Source of the DNA: Photorhabdus asymbiotica
Lineage (GTDB): Bacteria; Pseudomonadota; Gammaproteobacteria; Enterobacterales; Enterobacteriaceae
Assembly: GCF_003634575.1 (NCBI RefSeq)
Contig: NZ_RBLJ01000004.1
Coordinates: forward strand, 744,001-808,000
Length of the DNA: 64,000 nucleotides
Direction of reading: 5' to 3'
Every line of letters starts with the position of its first letter. The first letter of the stretch is position 1. The position numbers and the translations under genes were made by a program. A model generated the notes under the pieces. It was not told where the DNA came from, did no database searches, and worked only from the letters and a program-made list of their open reading frames with translations. Positions 53,010-62,851 of the stretch are shown here, one piece after another.

Positions 53010-55418
53010 ATGAAAAATAAAAAAATAAGTTATAACGCCCATGAACAAAATGATGTTTTAACGGTCAGCCGTCGTCGTTTTATTCAGGCTAGTGCTGCAC
53101 TGATATCTGTCCCTTTTGCCGCTGCCCGCGCGTCAATCGCAGACGAAAAAAAAGATCAAACTCCTATACCAATTAACGTTATCGACACTGGAGAAACAAA
53201 AGTCGTACCAACCTGTAGCACGTTTGATTGCGGAGGAAGATGTGATATCCGGGCGCATGTCAAAGATGGAGTTGTCACTCGCATAACTACCAGACCTGAT
53301 CATGAATTCAATGAAGAAATGCCAATTATGCAAGCTTGCGTCCGCGGCAAGGGCTATCGCAAATTTGTTTATAATCCTGATCGCTTAAAATATCCAATGA
53401 AACGAATTGGCCCGCGAGGAGAGGGGAAATTTGAACGAATTTCCTGGGATGAAGCGACAACCATTATCGCGAATAAGCTTACCAGTATTACGGAGAAATA
53501 TGGCCCGGCCTGCCGCTATGTTAGCGTTAATACCGCGGTAATTGGGGGCGTGTCATCAGGCGATAAGATGCTGCGTCGTTTATTAAATATTACCGGCGGA
53601 CATTTGCAGTATTACCATTCCGTTAGTATGGGCAATACAGCAGCAGCGACACCTTATACCTATGGTGTGGCTACTTCAGGCAGTACATTGGATACGCTAG
53701 CAGATACGCCGTTAGTTATTCTTTGGGGTCATAATCCGACTGAAACTATTTTTGGACACACTAATCATTATTTCCAAAAAATGAAGAAGAACGGTACCAA
53801 ATTTATTGTGGTCGATCCCCGTTATTCCGATACGGCGTCTTCCCTGGCTGATCAATGGATTCCTTTGCTTCCCACAACCGATAACGCATTAATGGATGCA
53901 ATGATGTATGTGATTGTCAGTGAAGATTTACACGATAAAGCATTTATTGATCGTTATACGATTGGTTTTGATGAAAATAATATGCCGGATGGCGTTCCTG
54001 CTAATGAATCTCTGGTTGCTTATCTGACAGGCGCTAAAGATGGCATTGTCAAGACGCCAGAATGGGCGGAAAAAATTACCAAAGTGCCGGCGAATGTCAT
54101 TCGTCAGCTTGCTCGTGAATATGCTACGACTAAACCCGCTGCCCTGATGCAGGGATGGGGGCCGCAACGTCATATCTGTGGTGAACGTGTTGCGCGTGGC
54201 TCAACAATTTTAGCCACAATAACTGGTAATGTGGGGAAAAAGGGGGGCTGGGCAGCCGGTTTTGGTGGGGTTGCTGGTAATAAATATCTCAATGGGCTTG
54301 ATCTTGGTAATAATCCGGTAAAAGAAAAAATTTCTGTGATGAATTGGGTTCAGGCAGCCGATGATGCCAGTAAAGTGACCCCGGCAGAAGGTTTAGTTAA
54401 TGCAGATAAGCTGAATAGTAATATCCGAGTGCTATTCTCGCTGGCGGGTAATTATCTTGCAAATCAAAACCCGGATATTAACCAAGCAGCAAAAATATTG
54501 GCAGATGAATCTAAAATTGAGTTCATTGTATCTAGTGACCTTTATCTGACGCCAAGTGCCCGATATGCCGATATTTTATTACCAGAAACCAGTTTTATGG
54601 AACGTTGGAATATTGCTTATCCCTGGAGCACTGGTAGTTACTTCATTCTGTCATCAAAATTGATCGAACCTGAATTTGAGCGGCGTTCTGATTATGAATG
54701 GATACGTGAAGTTGCCGCAAAACTGGGCGTTGAACAGGAATTCAGCGAAGGTCGTGATGAGCAAGAGTGGATAGCTCATATTATGGAATCTAACCGTCAG
54801 GCTCTGCCAAAAGAAAATTTGCCAACTTTTGAAGCATTAAAACAGACACGCAAACATCTTTTCAAAATACCACCCTATATTGCTTTTGAAGAAAATATTC
54901 GTGACCCAGAAAATCATCCATTCCCAACACCGTCAGGAAAAATAGAGATATTTTCTAAGCGTTTGTATGATATGCAACATCCTGAGATCCCCGCGTTGTC
55001 ACATTATGTTCCTGCATTTGAAGGGCCGGAGGATAAATTAATTGAAAAATACCCGTTGCAATTAATTACTTGGAAAGGGAAAAATCGCTCCAACTCAACG
55101 CAATATTCAAATCCTTGGTTACAGGAAGTTCAAATCCAGAAATTATGGATTAATCCGTTGGATGCGCAGAAACGCAAAATTAAACAAGGAGATTTAGTGC
55201 GTATATTTAATGATCGCGGTGTTTCTATTATCCCTGCTGAGGTGACTCAACGTATTATTCCCGGCGTGGTGGCGATGCCGACCGGTGCATGGTGGCAGCC
55301 GGATAAAAACGGGGTTGATCGGGGCGGTTGTGTCAATGTGTTGACATCATCTCGTAAAACCCCGCTTGCGCATGGAAACGCTCATCAAACATTACTGGTT
55401 GAGGTGAATAAAGTGTGA
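53010..55418 (+). CDS. Tat-exported molybdopterin oxidoreductase, DmsA/YnfE-like
   Basis: 802 aa from ATG 53010, preceded by ATGGAGGCAAAG; an ATG at 52980 would add ten residues. Twin-arginine motif SRRRFIQ (about 20-26) followed by a hydrophobic AAALISVPFAAARA-type segment. [4Fe-4S] cysteines are in TCSTFDCGGRC and, about 30 residues on, MQACVRGK. LKYPMKRIGPRGEGKFERISWDEA is nearly identical in style to DmsA. The Ser of YHSVSMGN is a probable Mo ligand. It is likely the catalytic subunit of an anaerobic S- or N-oxide reductase, of the kind usually under FNR. No intact dmsB or dmsC follows. Confidence 0.85.
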   Translation: MKNKKISYNAHEQNDVLTVSRRRFIQASAALISVPFAAARASIADEKKDQTPIPINVIDTGETKVVPTCSTFDCGGRCDIRAHVKDGVVTRITTRPDHEFNEEMPIMQACVRGKGYRKFVYNPDRLKYPMKRIGPRGEGKFERISWDEATTIIANKLTSITEKYGPACRYVSVNTAVIGGVSSGDKMLRRLLNITGGHLQYYHSVSMGNTAAATPYTYGVATSGSTLDTLADTPLVILWGHNPTETIFGHTNHYFQKMKKNGTKFIVVDPRYSDTASSLADQWIPLLPTTDNALMDAMMYVIVSEDLHDKAFIDRYTIGFDENNMPDGVPANESLVAYLTGAKDGIVKTPEWAEKITKVPANVIRQLAREYATTKPAALMQGWGPQRHICGERVARGSTILATITGNVGKKGGWAAGFGGVAGNKYLNGLDLGNNPVKEKISVMNWVQAADDASKVTPAEGLVNADKLNSNIRVLFSLAGNYLANQNPDINQAAKILADESKIEFIVSSDLYLTPSARYADILLPETSFMERWNIAYPWSTGSYFILSSKLIEPEFERRSDYEWIREVAAKLGVEQEFSEGRDEQEWIAHIMESNRQALPKENLPTFEALKQTRKHLFKIPPYIAFEENIRDPENHPFPTPSGKIEIFSKRLYDMQHPEIPALSHYVPAFEGPEDKLIEKYPLQLITWKGKNRSNSTQYSNPWLQEVQIQKLWINPLDAQKRKIKQGDLVRIFNDRGVSIIPAEVTQRIIPGVVAMPTGAWWQPDKNGVDRGGCVNVLTSSRKTPLAHGNAHQTLLVEVNKV

Positions 55419-55465
55419 GTGAATTTATAGAATATGCGCCGGTAAGTAATCATTGTTCAACCTAA
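55415..55465 (+). pseudogene. Stub of a downstream subunit gene (dmsB-like start)
   Basis: GTG at 55415 overlaps the stop of the molybdoenzyme gene (GTGTGA), the normal coupling for a B subunit. It reads MSEFIEYAPVSNHCST and then stops at 55463-55465. The cysteine clusters of a four-[4Fe-4S] subunit are absent. 55466-55687 has no supported gene. Interpretation as a decayed dmsB is by context only. Confidence 0.35.
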
Positions 55466-55687
55466 TATCCTATTTGTGCCCGCTATCGGTATGGAATGTG
55501 TGAGGCACAATCTGAAATAGGAAATTTGGGGAGGTTATTGAATCATTTCTTGATGGATGACTTTACTTTTATAGGTGTTGGGGAATTTTTTTATGGTGAT
55601 ACTATTTCAAACGTAATTATTAGTTAGTGATGCAATTAATCTGCATTTTTACAATGTTCCCAACCTAAATTAGAAGGTAGTAATAAC

Positions 55688-58069
55688 ATGACTGAGAATA
55701 GGAAAGAGATAATCTTACATGGTAATGGTTCTGCTAATGAATATAAAAAAATGCAGCGAAGATCTCTTGCTCACAGTGAACTGCAACCAACAGGATTTTA
55801 CGTTATTTCCGGACAGGAAATTATGGTAAATGTCGAAGGGGAAACTGATGGTTCTGTAAATGCAGTGATTGGGGTTCCTGAGCTGAATAAACCGGAAAAG
55901 TATCTGTTAACGACGGGATTAAATAAATTTACCTCAAAGAATGAAGGTTTACTCAGTTTTACCAACAATAATAATCATGGTTATGTGAAAATTATTATTC
56001 AATCAGAGTTACAGAAAATCCCATCATTCAAATTGAATGAAACCAATAATACAGATTGGGAAAATATGATGGCATCATACTCTGATGCACCCGTCGTTCA
56101 ACTTAGCAGTGAACGGGCAATAATTGTTGTAAGATATAATAGCGCTAAGAAATACCTGACTGATCCAAATGCATTAATGAAATATTATGATGATTTTATT
56201 CGCTTCCAGGATAACATATCGGGAATATTAGAAGATGGAAAAGCAGACTACAGAGTCGATTCAAATAAATTCTTATATGTAGAAGCAGACCGTTTATATA
56301 TGTTCGCGACTAATGGGCATATGGGTTTTAATGGTGATGCTGCCCTGCAACGATTATTAACTACCAATAATGGCTGGGGAATTTGGCATGAAAGTGGTCA
56401 TCAAAGGCAACAATCTCCTTATACCTGGAGTGGTGGAACAGGAATGACCGAGGTTACAGTAAACTTGTATTCTTTAGCTGTACAAGAAGGTTTTCATGAT
56501 AGAGCAAGCTTCATTGATAAATACTATCCTAAAATCAAAGAATATTTAGTGACCGAAGAAAAGAATTTTGACGCTCAAGATATTAATATAAAGTTAGGAA
56601 TGCTATGGCAGTTAAGACTAACATTCGGTAATGGATTTTATCCTCAACTTCATCAAGCTTACAGGTTAATGGATTCATTGCCTGTCAGCAATGATGATAA
56701 AAAACAACAGCTTATAATATCATCATCTCAATTGACCAATATTAATTTAGCTGCTTTTTTTGATAAATGGGGAATTACACCTAATGAGAAAACATTAGAA
56801 ATATTAAAAACATTACCGCCATTAGAGAAAAATATCTGGGAAAATGATGATAAAAATTCGATTACAATAGAGATGCCACAGCAGAAATATGTTCCTGAGT
56901 TGGCTTACTTTATGAAAAGTATAAACAAAACATTATTAAGTGAAAATAAGTTTGAATTTACTATCGATCTTGATTGGCATACTCCATATCAATATGTTAT
57001 TAAAAAGAATAACCAATATCTTGCAGAAATAAGAGAGGGCAAGCCATTTTATTGTAGTGCAAAATTAGATGAAAATGGTTTGAATGTGAAAGTCTCACAT
57101 GATTTTGCCTTAGATGATTCAATTGAAATTGAAGTAAGATTTGATGGAGGTAAATATGCTATTTATAACATGACAGTTTATGATTTTAAATTATGGGAAA
57201 GATTGAATAATTTATTCAAAGATCAAGATCATACAGAGATTGCTGATAATGTGACCCAGAACGAGTTGGATGATATATTTGAGGCTATCAAGCACGCCAA
57301 TGACAGTGAAAAAATGTCATCTGTATTTCATCGTGCACAGGAGATACTCTTGATAAATACCGTCATAAGTATAAATATCGATTCCGATCGTCTAACAGTG
57401 AATTTCAAGGATGAATTATTTAAAAATTATAAATATGTTGCAACGAAAGATAACAAATATATATCAGAAATAAATAAAGGAAAAGCTTATTATTCTAGCT
57501 TTATTCCGCCATCAAAGTGGGTAACAAATAAAAATTTAAATGATGCTAATGAATTAGCTATTCAAGCACGATTATCTAATGGGGATTATGTAATATTCGA
57601 AACAACTTTTGCAGAAGAAAATATAAAGCAAAGAATTGCGGGTTTATATACGGATGCATCCCAATCTAAAATAAATGATAATGTTACTCAAAGCACTTTA
57701 TCTAAACTGATTAAAGATATAAATGATAGCGGAATATCGTATAAAAAGAAGGATATTTATCTTTCACAAGTAGATGATGCACAATTGATGTTCTTAAAAC
57801 AAACCATAGCCCAAGTTGAATTGGCAAAAAATAAATTTATAGTAACATTTGCTAACGAAAATTTCCGGGATAATAAATATGTTTCTATTAAGAATGGTGC
57901 TTATCAATCAGAAGTCAATAAGGGTAAGCCAGCGTATTCGTCTTTATCTAATAAAGTCTGGTCGACTAACATGACTTTAACAGAAGGGGATCATTGTACC
58001 GTCGAAGTTAGAATGGGGACGAAAGTTTATGTTATTTATCAAACAGGCGATTTGATATTAGCGGAATAA
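55688..58069 (+). CDS. M60-family (enhancin-like) zinc metalloprotease
   Basis: 793 aa. Zinc site HESGH (about 234-238, in WGIWHESGHQRQQ) and TGMTEVTVNLYSLAVQE with the downstream Glu are the gluzincin M60 signature. N-terminal about 130 residues are beta-rich. After about 400 there are three similar beta-rich repeats, near 420, 568 and 715 (each YK/QYV...KNN/DNKY...EI/VNKGKxxYSS), separated by related linkers containing DNVTQ. These resemble the mucin-binding modules of enhancins. M60 proteases degrade mucins, for example insect peritrophic matrix. No classical signal peptide, so export route unknown. Confidence 0.88.
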   Translation: MTENRKEIILHGNGSANEYKKMQRRSLAHSELQPTGFYVISGQEIMVNVEGETDGSVNAVIGVPELNKPEKYLLTTGLNKFTSKNEGLLSFTNNNNHGYVKIIIQSELQKIPSFKLNETNNTDWENMMASYSDAPVVQLSSERAIIVVRYNSAKKYLTDPNALMKYYDDFIRFQDNISGILEDGKADYRVDSNKFLYVEADRLYMFATNGHMGFNGDAALQRLLTTNNGWGIWHESGHQRQQSPYTWSGGTGMTEVTVNLYSLAVQEGFHDRASFIDKYYPKIKEYLVTEEKNFDAQDINIKLGMLWQLRLTFGNGFYPQLHQAYRLMDSLPVSNDDKKQQLIISSSQLTNINLAAFFDKWGITPNEKTLEILKTLPPLEKNIWENDDKNSITIEMPQQKYVPELAYFMKSINKTLLSENKFEFTIDLDWHTPYQYVIKKNNQYLAEIREGKPFYCSAKLDENGLNVKVSHDFALDDSIEIEVRFDGGKYAIYNMTVYDFKLWERLNNLFKDQDHTEIADNVTQNELDDIFEAIKHANDSEKMSSVFHRAQEILLINTVISINIDSDRLTVNFKDELFKNYKYVATKDNKYISEINKGKAYYSSFIPPSKWVTNKNLNDANELAIQARLSNGDYVIFETTFAEENIKQRIAGLYTDASQSKINDNVTQSTLSKLIKDINDSGISYKKKDIYLSQVDDAQLMFLKQTIAQVELAKNKFIVTFANENFRDNKYVSIKNGAYQSEVNKGKPAYSSLSNKVWSTNMTLTEGDHCTVEVRMGTKVYVIYQTGDLILAE

Positions 58070-58085
58070 ACCGATAAATCCTGAA

Positions 58086-58212
58086 TATACCCGTCATCTT
58101 TCAAGTTGCCTCTTTGTTGGTTGCACTCACTCACCCCGGTCACATAGTTATCTATGCTCCCGGGGATTCGCTCCCTTGCCGTCGCGATGCATCTTGAAAT
58201 CCATAGGGTATA
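58086..58212 (-). repeat. ERIC repeat (127 bp, reverse orientation)
   Basis: Minus strand TATACCCTATGGATTTCAAG to AAAGATGACGGGTATA; CCCCGGGAG/CCGGGGTGAG subfamily. Starts 17 bp after the M60 stop and may act as its terminator. Confidence 0.95.
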
Positions 58213-58231
58213 AACGCGTTGTGAAAAAATG

Positions 58232-58265
58232 GACCTCCGGCATTTTTTGATGGTAGCTGGAGGTC
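58232..58265. terminator. Hairpin between M60 gene and HTH gene
   Basis: GACCTCCGG (58232-58240) pairs with CTGGAGGTC (58257-58265), one G-T pair; loop contains CATTTTTTGATGGTAG. Likely terminates one or both convergent genes. Confidence 0.5.
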
Positions 58266-58358
58266 TAGATAGGTTAACTATTTAGTATAGGGAGATTTGC
58301 GTGTATTTGGAGGGAATAGGGTAAAATAGCTACTTTTTAAGTTTGTATTAAGGAATCT

Positions 58359-59042
58359 TTATATGGAATCAGAAGTGCCAAAAATCTTCGCGAGTTTTAC
58401 CAATTGAGCAATTTCATCATTGGAGGCACCATTTCGAAGGATGTCCAGTACTGTCGTGGATGCATCCAGATTTATATCAAGATCAAATGTATTTATCTTA
58501 CGGATGAAAAAATTGCACTTTTTTACACCACTGACCGGACCCAGATTAGCCAATATTTCTGGAATGCCTTTTAAGTATCCTTTATTACTGGTTTTTTTAC
58601 TTACTGAAAACTGGAAAACAGGATATAAATTTTCCACCCCCCAATTTAATACGATGAGTTTATGACTTTCACCATATTTATTTACTGTTGGACGAGTCAC
58701 TCCTAATATGTCAGCAACTTTGCTGGACTTGTAGACGCCGCCATATTCCCCAAGGTAAGTAAGAAAAGCATTCCTGCTTTCGATAAATTCTTCATGCTTT
58801 TTCTTTTCCGGTGTAACGCTTTCTACTATTTCAATATAGTTGGCTCGTCCTTTAACTTCTGCCCAAAATTCATCATCGGGTAGCGTTAGCAATAGGGAAA
58901 GGCTATCCGGATCTCTCTTTTTAAGTACCTCAATAAAATAATCAGCAAGATTGGTGATGCGTGCTTTGATAAGTTCAGACTGCTCGAATCCACTTGTCCG
59001 TTTTGTTACCGGATTATGGGATTCTTTTGTGGTTGTCTCCAT
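58359..59042 (-). CDS. HTH protein with MbcA/ParS-like C-terminus, paralog of 48173
   Basis: 227 aa from ATG 59042, behind GAGGTGCTA; upstream ATG 59066 would add eight residues. Same architecture as 48173-48862: N-terminal helical region, VYKSSKVADILGVTRPTVNKYGESHKLIVLNW (helix-turn-helix), then YPVFQFSV and VLDILRNGASNDEIAQLVKLAKIFG. No RES or other toxin gene is adjacent. It may be an orphan antitoxin or a regulator that cross-talks with the 48-49 kb pair. Confidence 0.7.
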   Translation of the reverse strand: METTTKESHNPVTKRTSGFEQSELIKARITNLADYFIEVLKKRDPDSLSLLLTLPDDEFWAEVKGRANYIEIVESVTPEKKKHEEFIESRNAFLTYLGEYGGVYKSSKVADILGVTRPTVNKYGESHKLIVLNWGVENLYPVFQFSVSKKTSNKGYLKGIPEILANLGPVSGVKKCNFFIRKINTFDLDINLDASTTVLDILRNGASNDEIAQLVKLAKIFGTSDSI

Positions 59043-59414
59043 TAGCACCTCAATGATATTTTGCAATTTCGAAAAATTCGCTTACATGGAATTGTAGGAT
59101 AGGAAAATTTTTTCACCAATCTCTTTTTAAAAAGCCGTATTGGTCAGTGATACGATTCAGCTTCTTCTAACGCAGCAAGATTTTCTTGCTGCTACTTTAA
59201 AGTCATCGATTAAATGGTTAGTGAGAAAAAACGAATAGAAAGTCAGCAATGATGCTTGTAATAGCGTATCTGAGCTACCTACGTATTTGTCATGTAATAG
59301 TTTTCTGTTATGGTCATTGTTTAACGGTTTTTTCGTTCTACGGCATTTTAAATCCCACTTATCATATTAAACAGAGTCCATAAAAAGGATCGTCAAAAGA
59401 AATAAGAGGTATGT
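59043..59414. other. Intergenic region
   Basis: About 370 bp with divergent promoters expected. Contains no recognised element or ORF; AATAAGAGGTATGT is the ribosome-binding site of the quinone oxidoreductase gene. Confidence 0.4.
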
Positions 59415-60431
59415 ATGCATAGCAAAATTAATTCATTACCCCAATATATGCTAGCTATCAGTATCATTAAGCCTGGAGGTCCAGAGAAATTGCATCTGGT
59501 TCAGGTTCCGTTACCGCGACCAGAAAAAGGTTATCTGTTGGTTAAAGTGGCGGCGGCAGGTGTTAATCGACCGGATATATTTCAGAGAATGGGGTCTTAT
59601 CCACCACCACCTGACGCATCTCCATTACTTGGATTGGAAATTGCAGGCGAAGTTGTTGCCAAAGGTGAAGATTGTGAACGCTGGAATATTGGCGATAAGG
59701 TTTGTGCGTTGGTTGCTGGTGGGGGTTATGCTGAATATTGTCTGGTACATGACACCATTGCTTTACCGATATATGGATTGGATTTTGTTCAAGCGGCTGC
59801 ATTACCCGAAAACTTTTTTACCGTCTGGGCTAATGTTTTCCAGACGGGTAAGTTAACGCAAGGAGAAAGCGTGCTAATTCATGGTGGCACTTCTGGAATA
59901 GGCAGTGTCACTATTATGTTAGCGAAAGCCTTTGGTGCCAGAGTAATTACCACCGTTGGCTCCGATGAAAAAGCTAAAGTTGCACACAGTTTAGGTGCTG
60001 ACTTTGTGATTAATTATCGGAAAGAAGATTTTGTTGAGCGAGTATTGCAACTGACTGATAAGCAGGGCGTTGATATGGTTGTTGATTTAATCGGTGGCGA
60101 TTATGTTGATAAAAACTATAAAGTTGCAGCTAAGTTCGGGAGAATTATTCAGATTGGTATGATGAAAGGAAATCCTGAAAATCTTAATTTAATGCCTTTA
60201 ATGTTAAAACGTCTGACTCATACAGGTTCTACAATGCGCTCGCGTAATGTGGAGGAGAAAGCAGAAATAGCCAGGGAATTGGAAAAATATGTTTGGCCAT
60301 TATTGAAGTCAGGAAAGGTGAGTCCGTTAATTTGTAAGGTATTTGATCTGAAAGATGCCGCTGATGCACATCGAATGATGGAAGCGGGTGATGTTATTGG
60401 TAAAGTTATGTTGGTAAATGTATCGTCTTGA
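59415..60431 (+). CDS. NAD(P)H:quinone oxidoreductase, MDR superfamily (PIG3-like)
   Basis: 338 aa medium-chain reductase without the zinc-ligand set of alcohol dehydrogenases. GVNRPDIFQRMGSYPPPPDASPLLGLEIAGEVVAKG and LIHGGTSGIGSVTIMLAKAFGARVITTVGS (nucleotide-binding) and GKVMLV at the end are typical of PIG3-like quinone oxidoreductases. NADPH-dependent quinone reduction is the expected activity. The start ATG 59415 gives an eleven-residue N-terminal extension over MLAISIIKPGGPE, so ATG at 59448 is an alternative. Monocistronic, with a hairpin after it. Confidence 0.85.
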   Translation: MHSKINSLPQYMLAISIIKPGGPEKLHLVQVPLPRPEKGYLLVKVAAAGVNRPDIFQRMGSYPPPPDASPLLGLEIAGEVVAKGEDCERWNIGDKVCALVAGGGYAEYCLVHDTIALPIYGLDFVQAAALPENFFTVWANVFQTGKLTQGESVLIHGGTSGIGSVTIMLAKAFGARVITTVGSDEKAKVAHSLGADFVINYRKEDFVERVLQLTDKQGVDMVVDLIGGDYVDKNYKVAAKFGRIIQIGMMKGNPENLNLMPLMLKRLTHTGSTMRSRNVEEKAEIARELEKYVWPLLKSGKVSPLICKVFDLKDAADAHRMMEAGDVIGKVMLVNVSS

Positions 60432-60447
60432 AATCACTTCTTATGAT

Positions 60448-60474
60448 CAGGGCTATTGTCCTTATGTAGCCCTG
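60448..60474 (+). terminator. Hairpin after the quinone oxidoreductase gene
   Basis: CAGGGCTA (60448-60455) and TAGCCCTG (60467-60474), perfect 8-bp stem, 11-nt loop, no T-run. Confidence 0.5.
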
Positions 60475-60886
60475 TATCCCATCGATTTAACCGGTTCGTG
60501 TTAAAAAAATCCTTATAATTAATAAGCTTAATGACTAAATGGTCATTATTTCGGCTAGTTTTTTAAGTGATTTTTTATCTGTTATTTGTCCTTGCGCACA
60601 AAATCGGAATTTATATTTAACATTATTGTTAATATTTTAACAAATGTGGTCTATATCTATTAACAAGTGATTGGTTGTAGATATATTAATGATCAATTTG
60701 CTTCACCTGATGGTTTTTTATAACTGTTTGTTATATCAAGTAATTATCAGATTTAGTAAGTCAGGTGGCATAAAAGTTTCTGTCTGCTTATTGGAGAATG
60801 ATAGTGATTTTATTAATAAATAAAGCAGATACGAATCTCTCTGTTACTAACGGTAGTTTATGTCAGTTGGAAAAGGGTATGTGATT
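60475..60886. promoter_or_regulatory. Region upstream of the tyrosine decarboxylase gene
   Basis: About 410 bp, very AT-rich. No clear TyrR box (TGTAAA-N6-TTTACA) found, nor a clean promoter. No ORF. Confidence 0.4.
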
Positions 60887-62806
60887 ATGACTAAGCAGTT
60901 TACTTCGCACTTAAATATCGATGCGTTGTTTTTAGGCCCTAAATCAGAAAATGCAGTTTTTTTTAGAGAAATGATGGAGTATGCCGTAAGTGAGCATATG
61001 CACTGGCGCTCTGATTTTCATCCTGAAGATCCCGCCTTAGTAACTTCCGTTGATCGTTATGCACCTGATTATAGAGAAACCCTTTATCGAACTGAGGGGA
61101 TTCTGAATCAACTCTCTGCCAAACTGAAAAACACGTCTGTGCCTTGGTTTTCGCCTCGTTATATGGGGCATATGAATGCTGACACTCTGATGGTTTCCAA
61201 TCTCGCGTATGTGATGGCGATGATGTACAACCCGAACAATTGTGCTCACGAATCATCCCCGACAACAACAGAACTGGAAATTGAAGCCGGATTGGATCTG
61301 TGCCGGATGTTTGGTTATGACCCCCGACGGGCTTGGGGACATATCACATCAGGCGGAACCGTCGCCAATTATGAAGGGCTATGGGTTGCTCGTAATTTAA
61401 AAACTATGCCACTTGCTATTGCGCAACACCCACAATCCTGTGATTTAGTTGAGGATAAATCGGAACAACAACTGTTAAATATGTCATCGTCAGATATTTT
61501 GGATCTGACTGATGAATTAAAAAGACGTGGTATTTTCGAAGAAGTTCGAGAACTTTCTTGTCGTGGTGTCGGAATAAAGCAGGGAATGTTTGGTAAGGTT
61601 TTAGTTCCACAGTCGAAGCATTATTCCTGGATGAAAGCAATGGACGTTTTTGGGATTGGTCAAGAACATATCGTTCCATTGCCGGTAGATGAATATTATC
61701 GCACTGATGTTGCAAAAATGCGTGAAATTACGTTCAGCCTGATAGAACAGGGCGAACCGATTTTGGCAATGGTGACTGTGGTTGGAACTACGGAAGTCGG
61801 AGCTGTCGATAGAGTTGATGAAGTCATTGCATTGCGTCAAGAGTGCGAAGAACGTTATGGCGCTTCATTTTATGTGCATATTGATGCTGCTTATGCAGGT
61901 TATGCCAGCGCAATGTTCCTTAATGAACAGGGTGAGTTTATGGAATATGATGAACTTATCCGCCGTTATCGTGAATTGGAAATTATTCCAGAGGGGGTAA
62001 TCTGGCCTAAACCTGAAATTTATCAGAGTTTCAGGGCAATGTGTCATGCTGATTCGATTACCGTAGATCCTCATAAAGTTGGATTTATTCAGTATGCGGC
62101 TGGGGCTGTCTGCATGAAAGATAAGCGTATTGTTGACTTGATTTCCTACCGTGCCGCTTATGTTTTTGAAGATGTTAATGATCAACCTGAGCAACCGGTT
62201 AATCGGCGTGTGGTACTTGGTTCCTCTATTATGGAGGGTTCTAAAGCTGGGGCTACCGCGGCAGCGATTTGGGCAGCGCACAGATTGGTGCCACTTAATA
62301 TCAATAGTTACGGAAAAGTGATTGCTGCGGGTATTGTGACAGCCAATTGGATGGTTAAAAAGCTGTTAGCTACAGAGCCGCTTGTTGTTGGCAAACGTTG
62401 TTTTGAAATTCATGTCATGCCACATCCTGATTTCCATATGGTCAATTTTACCTTTAAAGAGCGGGGTAATGACGATTTGGGGCATCACAACCGTCTTAAT
62501 AAACGTATGTATGAGCTTTGCTCATATGCGACAGGCCGAACTTATACCAATGATTTTCTGACTTCTTCCACTTCACTTGGCTATAGCGAATATGGCGATA
62601 CACCTTGGCATTATGTTGCAAGCTGTGGTTTCCGCCGGGAAGAGTGGAATAAAGTTCGTAGTCTGTATGTTTTACGGGCGGCAGTCATGACACATTGTTT
62701 ACGTAGTACTGACGATTTTGACGAATATTGGGAAAGGCTTCAGAAAATTTTTATTCACAAACTAACTCAAGTTGTTGATGAAGAAGAAAAAAAGAAAGTG
62801 GTTTGA
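60887..62806 (+). CDS. PLP-dependent tyrosine decarboxylase
   Basis: 639 aa from ATG 60887, behind AAAGGGTATGTGATT; an ATG at 60860 is weaker. HIDAAYAGYASAM and TVDPHKVGFIQYAAG (Schiff-base Lys about 397) are group II decarboxylase motifs. Length and RYMGHMNADTLMVSNLAYVMAMMYNPNNCAHESSPTTTELE match the long bacterial tyrosine decarboxylases (about 620 aa). It makes tyramine from tyrosine, consuming a proton. The tyrosine permease gene follows after 45 bp, which supports the substrate. Tyramine may also feed a secondary metabolite. Confidence 0.88.
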   Translation: MTKQFTSHLNIDALFLGPKSENAVFFREMMEYAVSEHMHWRSDFHPEDPALVTSVDRYAPDYRETLYRTEGILNQLSAKLKNTSVPWFSPRYMGHMNADTLMVSNLAYVMAMMYNPNNCAHESSPTTTELEIEAGLDLCRMFGYDPRRAWGHITSGGTVANYEGLWVARNLKTMPLAIAQHPQSCDLVEDKSEQQLLNMSSSDILDLTDELKRRGIFEEVRELSCRGVGIKQGMFGKVLVPQSKHYSWMKAMDVFGIGQEHIVPLPVDEYYRTDVAKMREITFSLIEQGEPILAMVTVVGTTEVGAVDRVDEVIALRQECEERYGASFYVHIDAAYAGYASAMFLNEQGEFMEYDELIRRYRELEIIPEGVIWPKPEIYQSFRAMCHADSITVDPHKVGFIQYAAGAVCMKDKRIVDLISYRAAYVFEDVNDQPEQPVNRRVVLGSSIMEGSKAGATAAAIWAAHRLVPLNINSYGKVIAAGIVTANWMVKKLLATEPLVVGKRCFEIHVMPHPDFHMVNFTFKERGNDDLGHHNRLNKRMYELCSYATGRTYTNDFLTSSTSLGYSEYGDTPWHYVASCGFRREEWNKVRSLYVLRAAVMTHCLRSTDDFDEYWERLQKIFIHKLTQVVDEEEKKKVV

Positions 62807-62851
62807 TTTTCTGTTATTAAATATTTGCAGTTGATTCGAAGGGAAAAAAAC

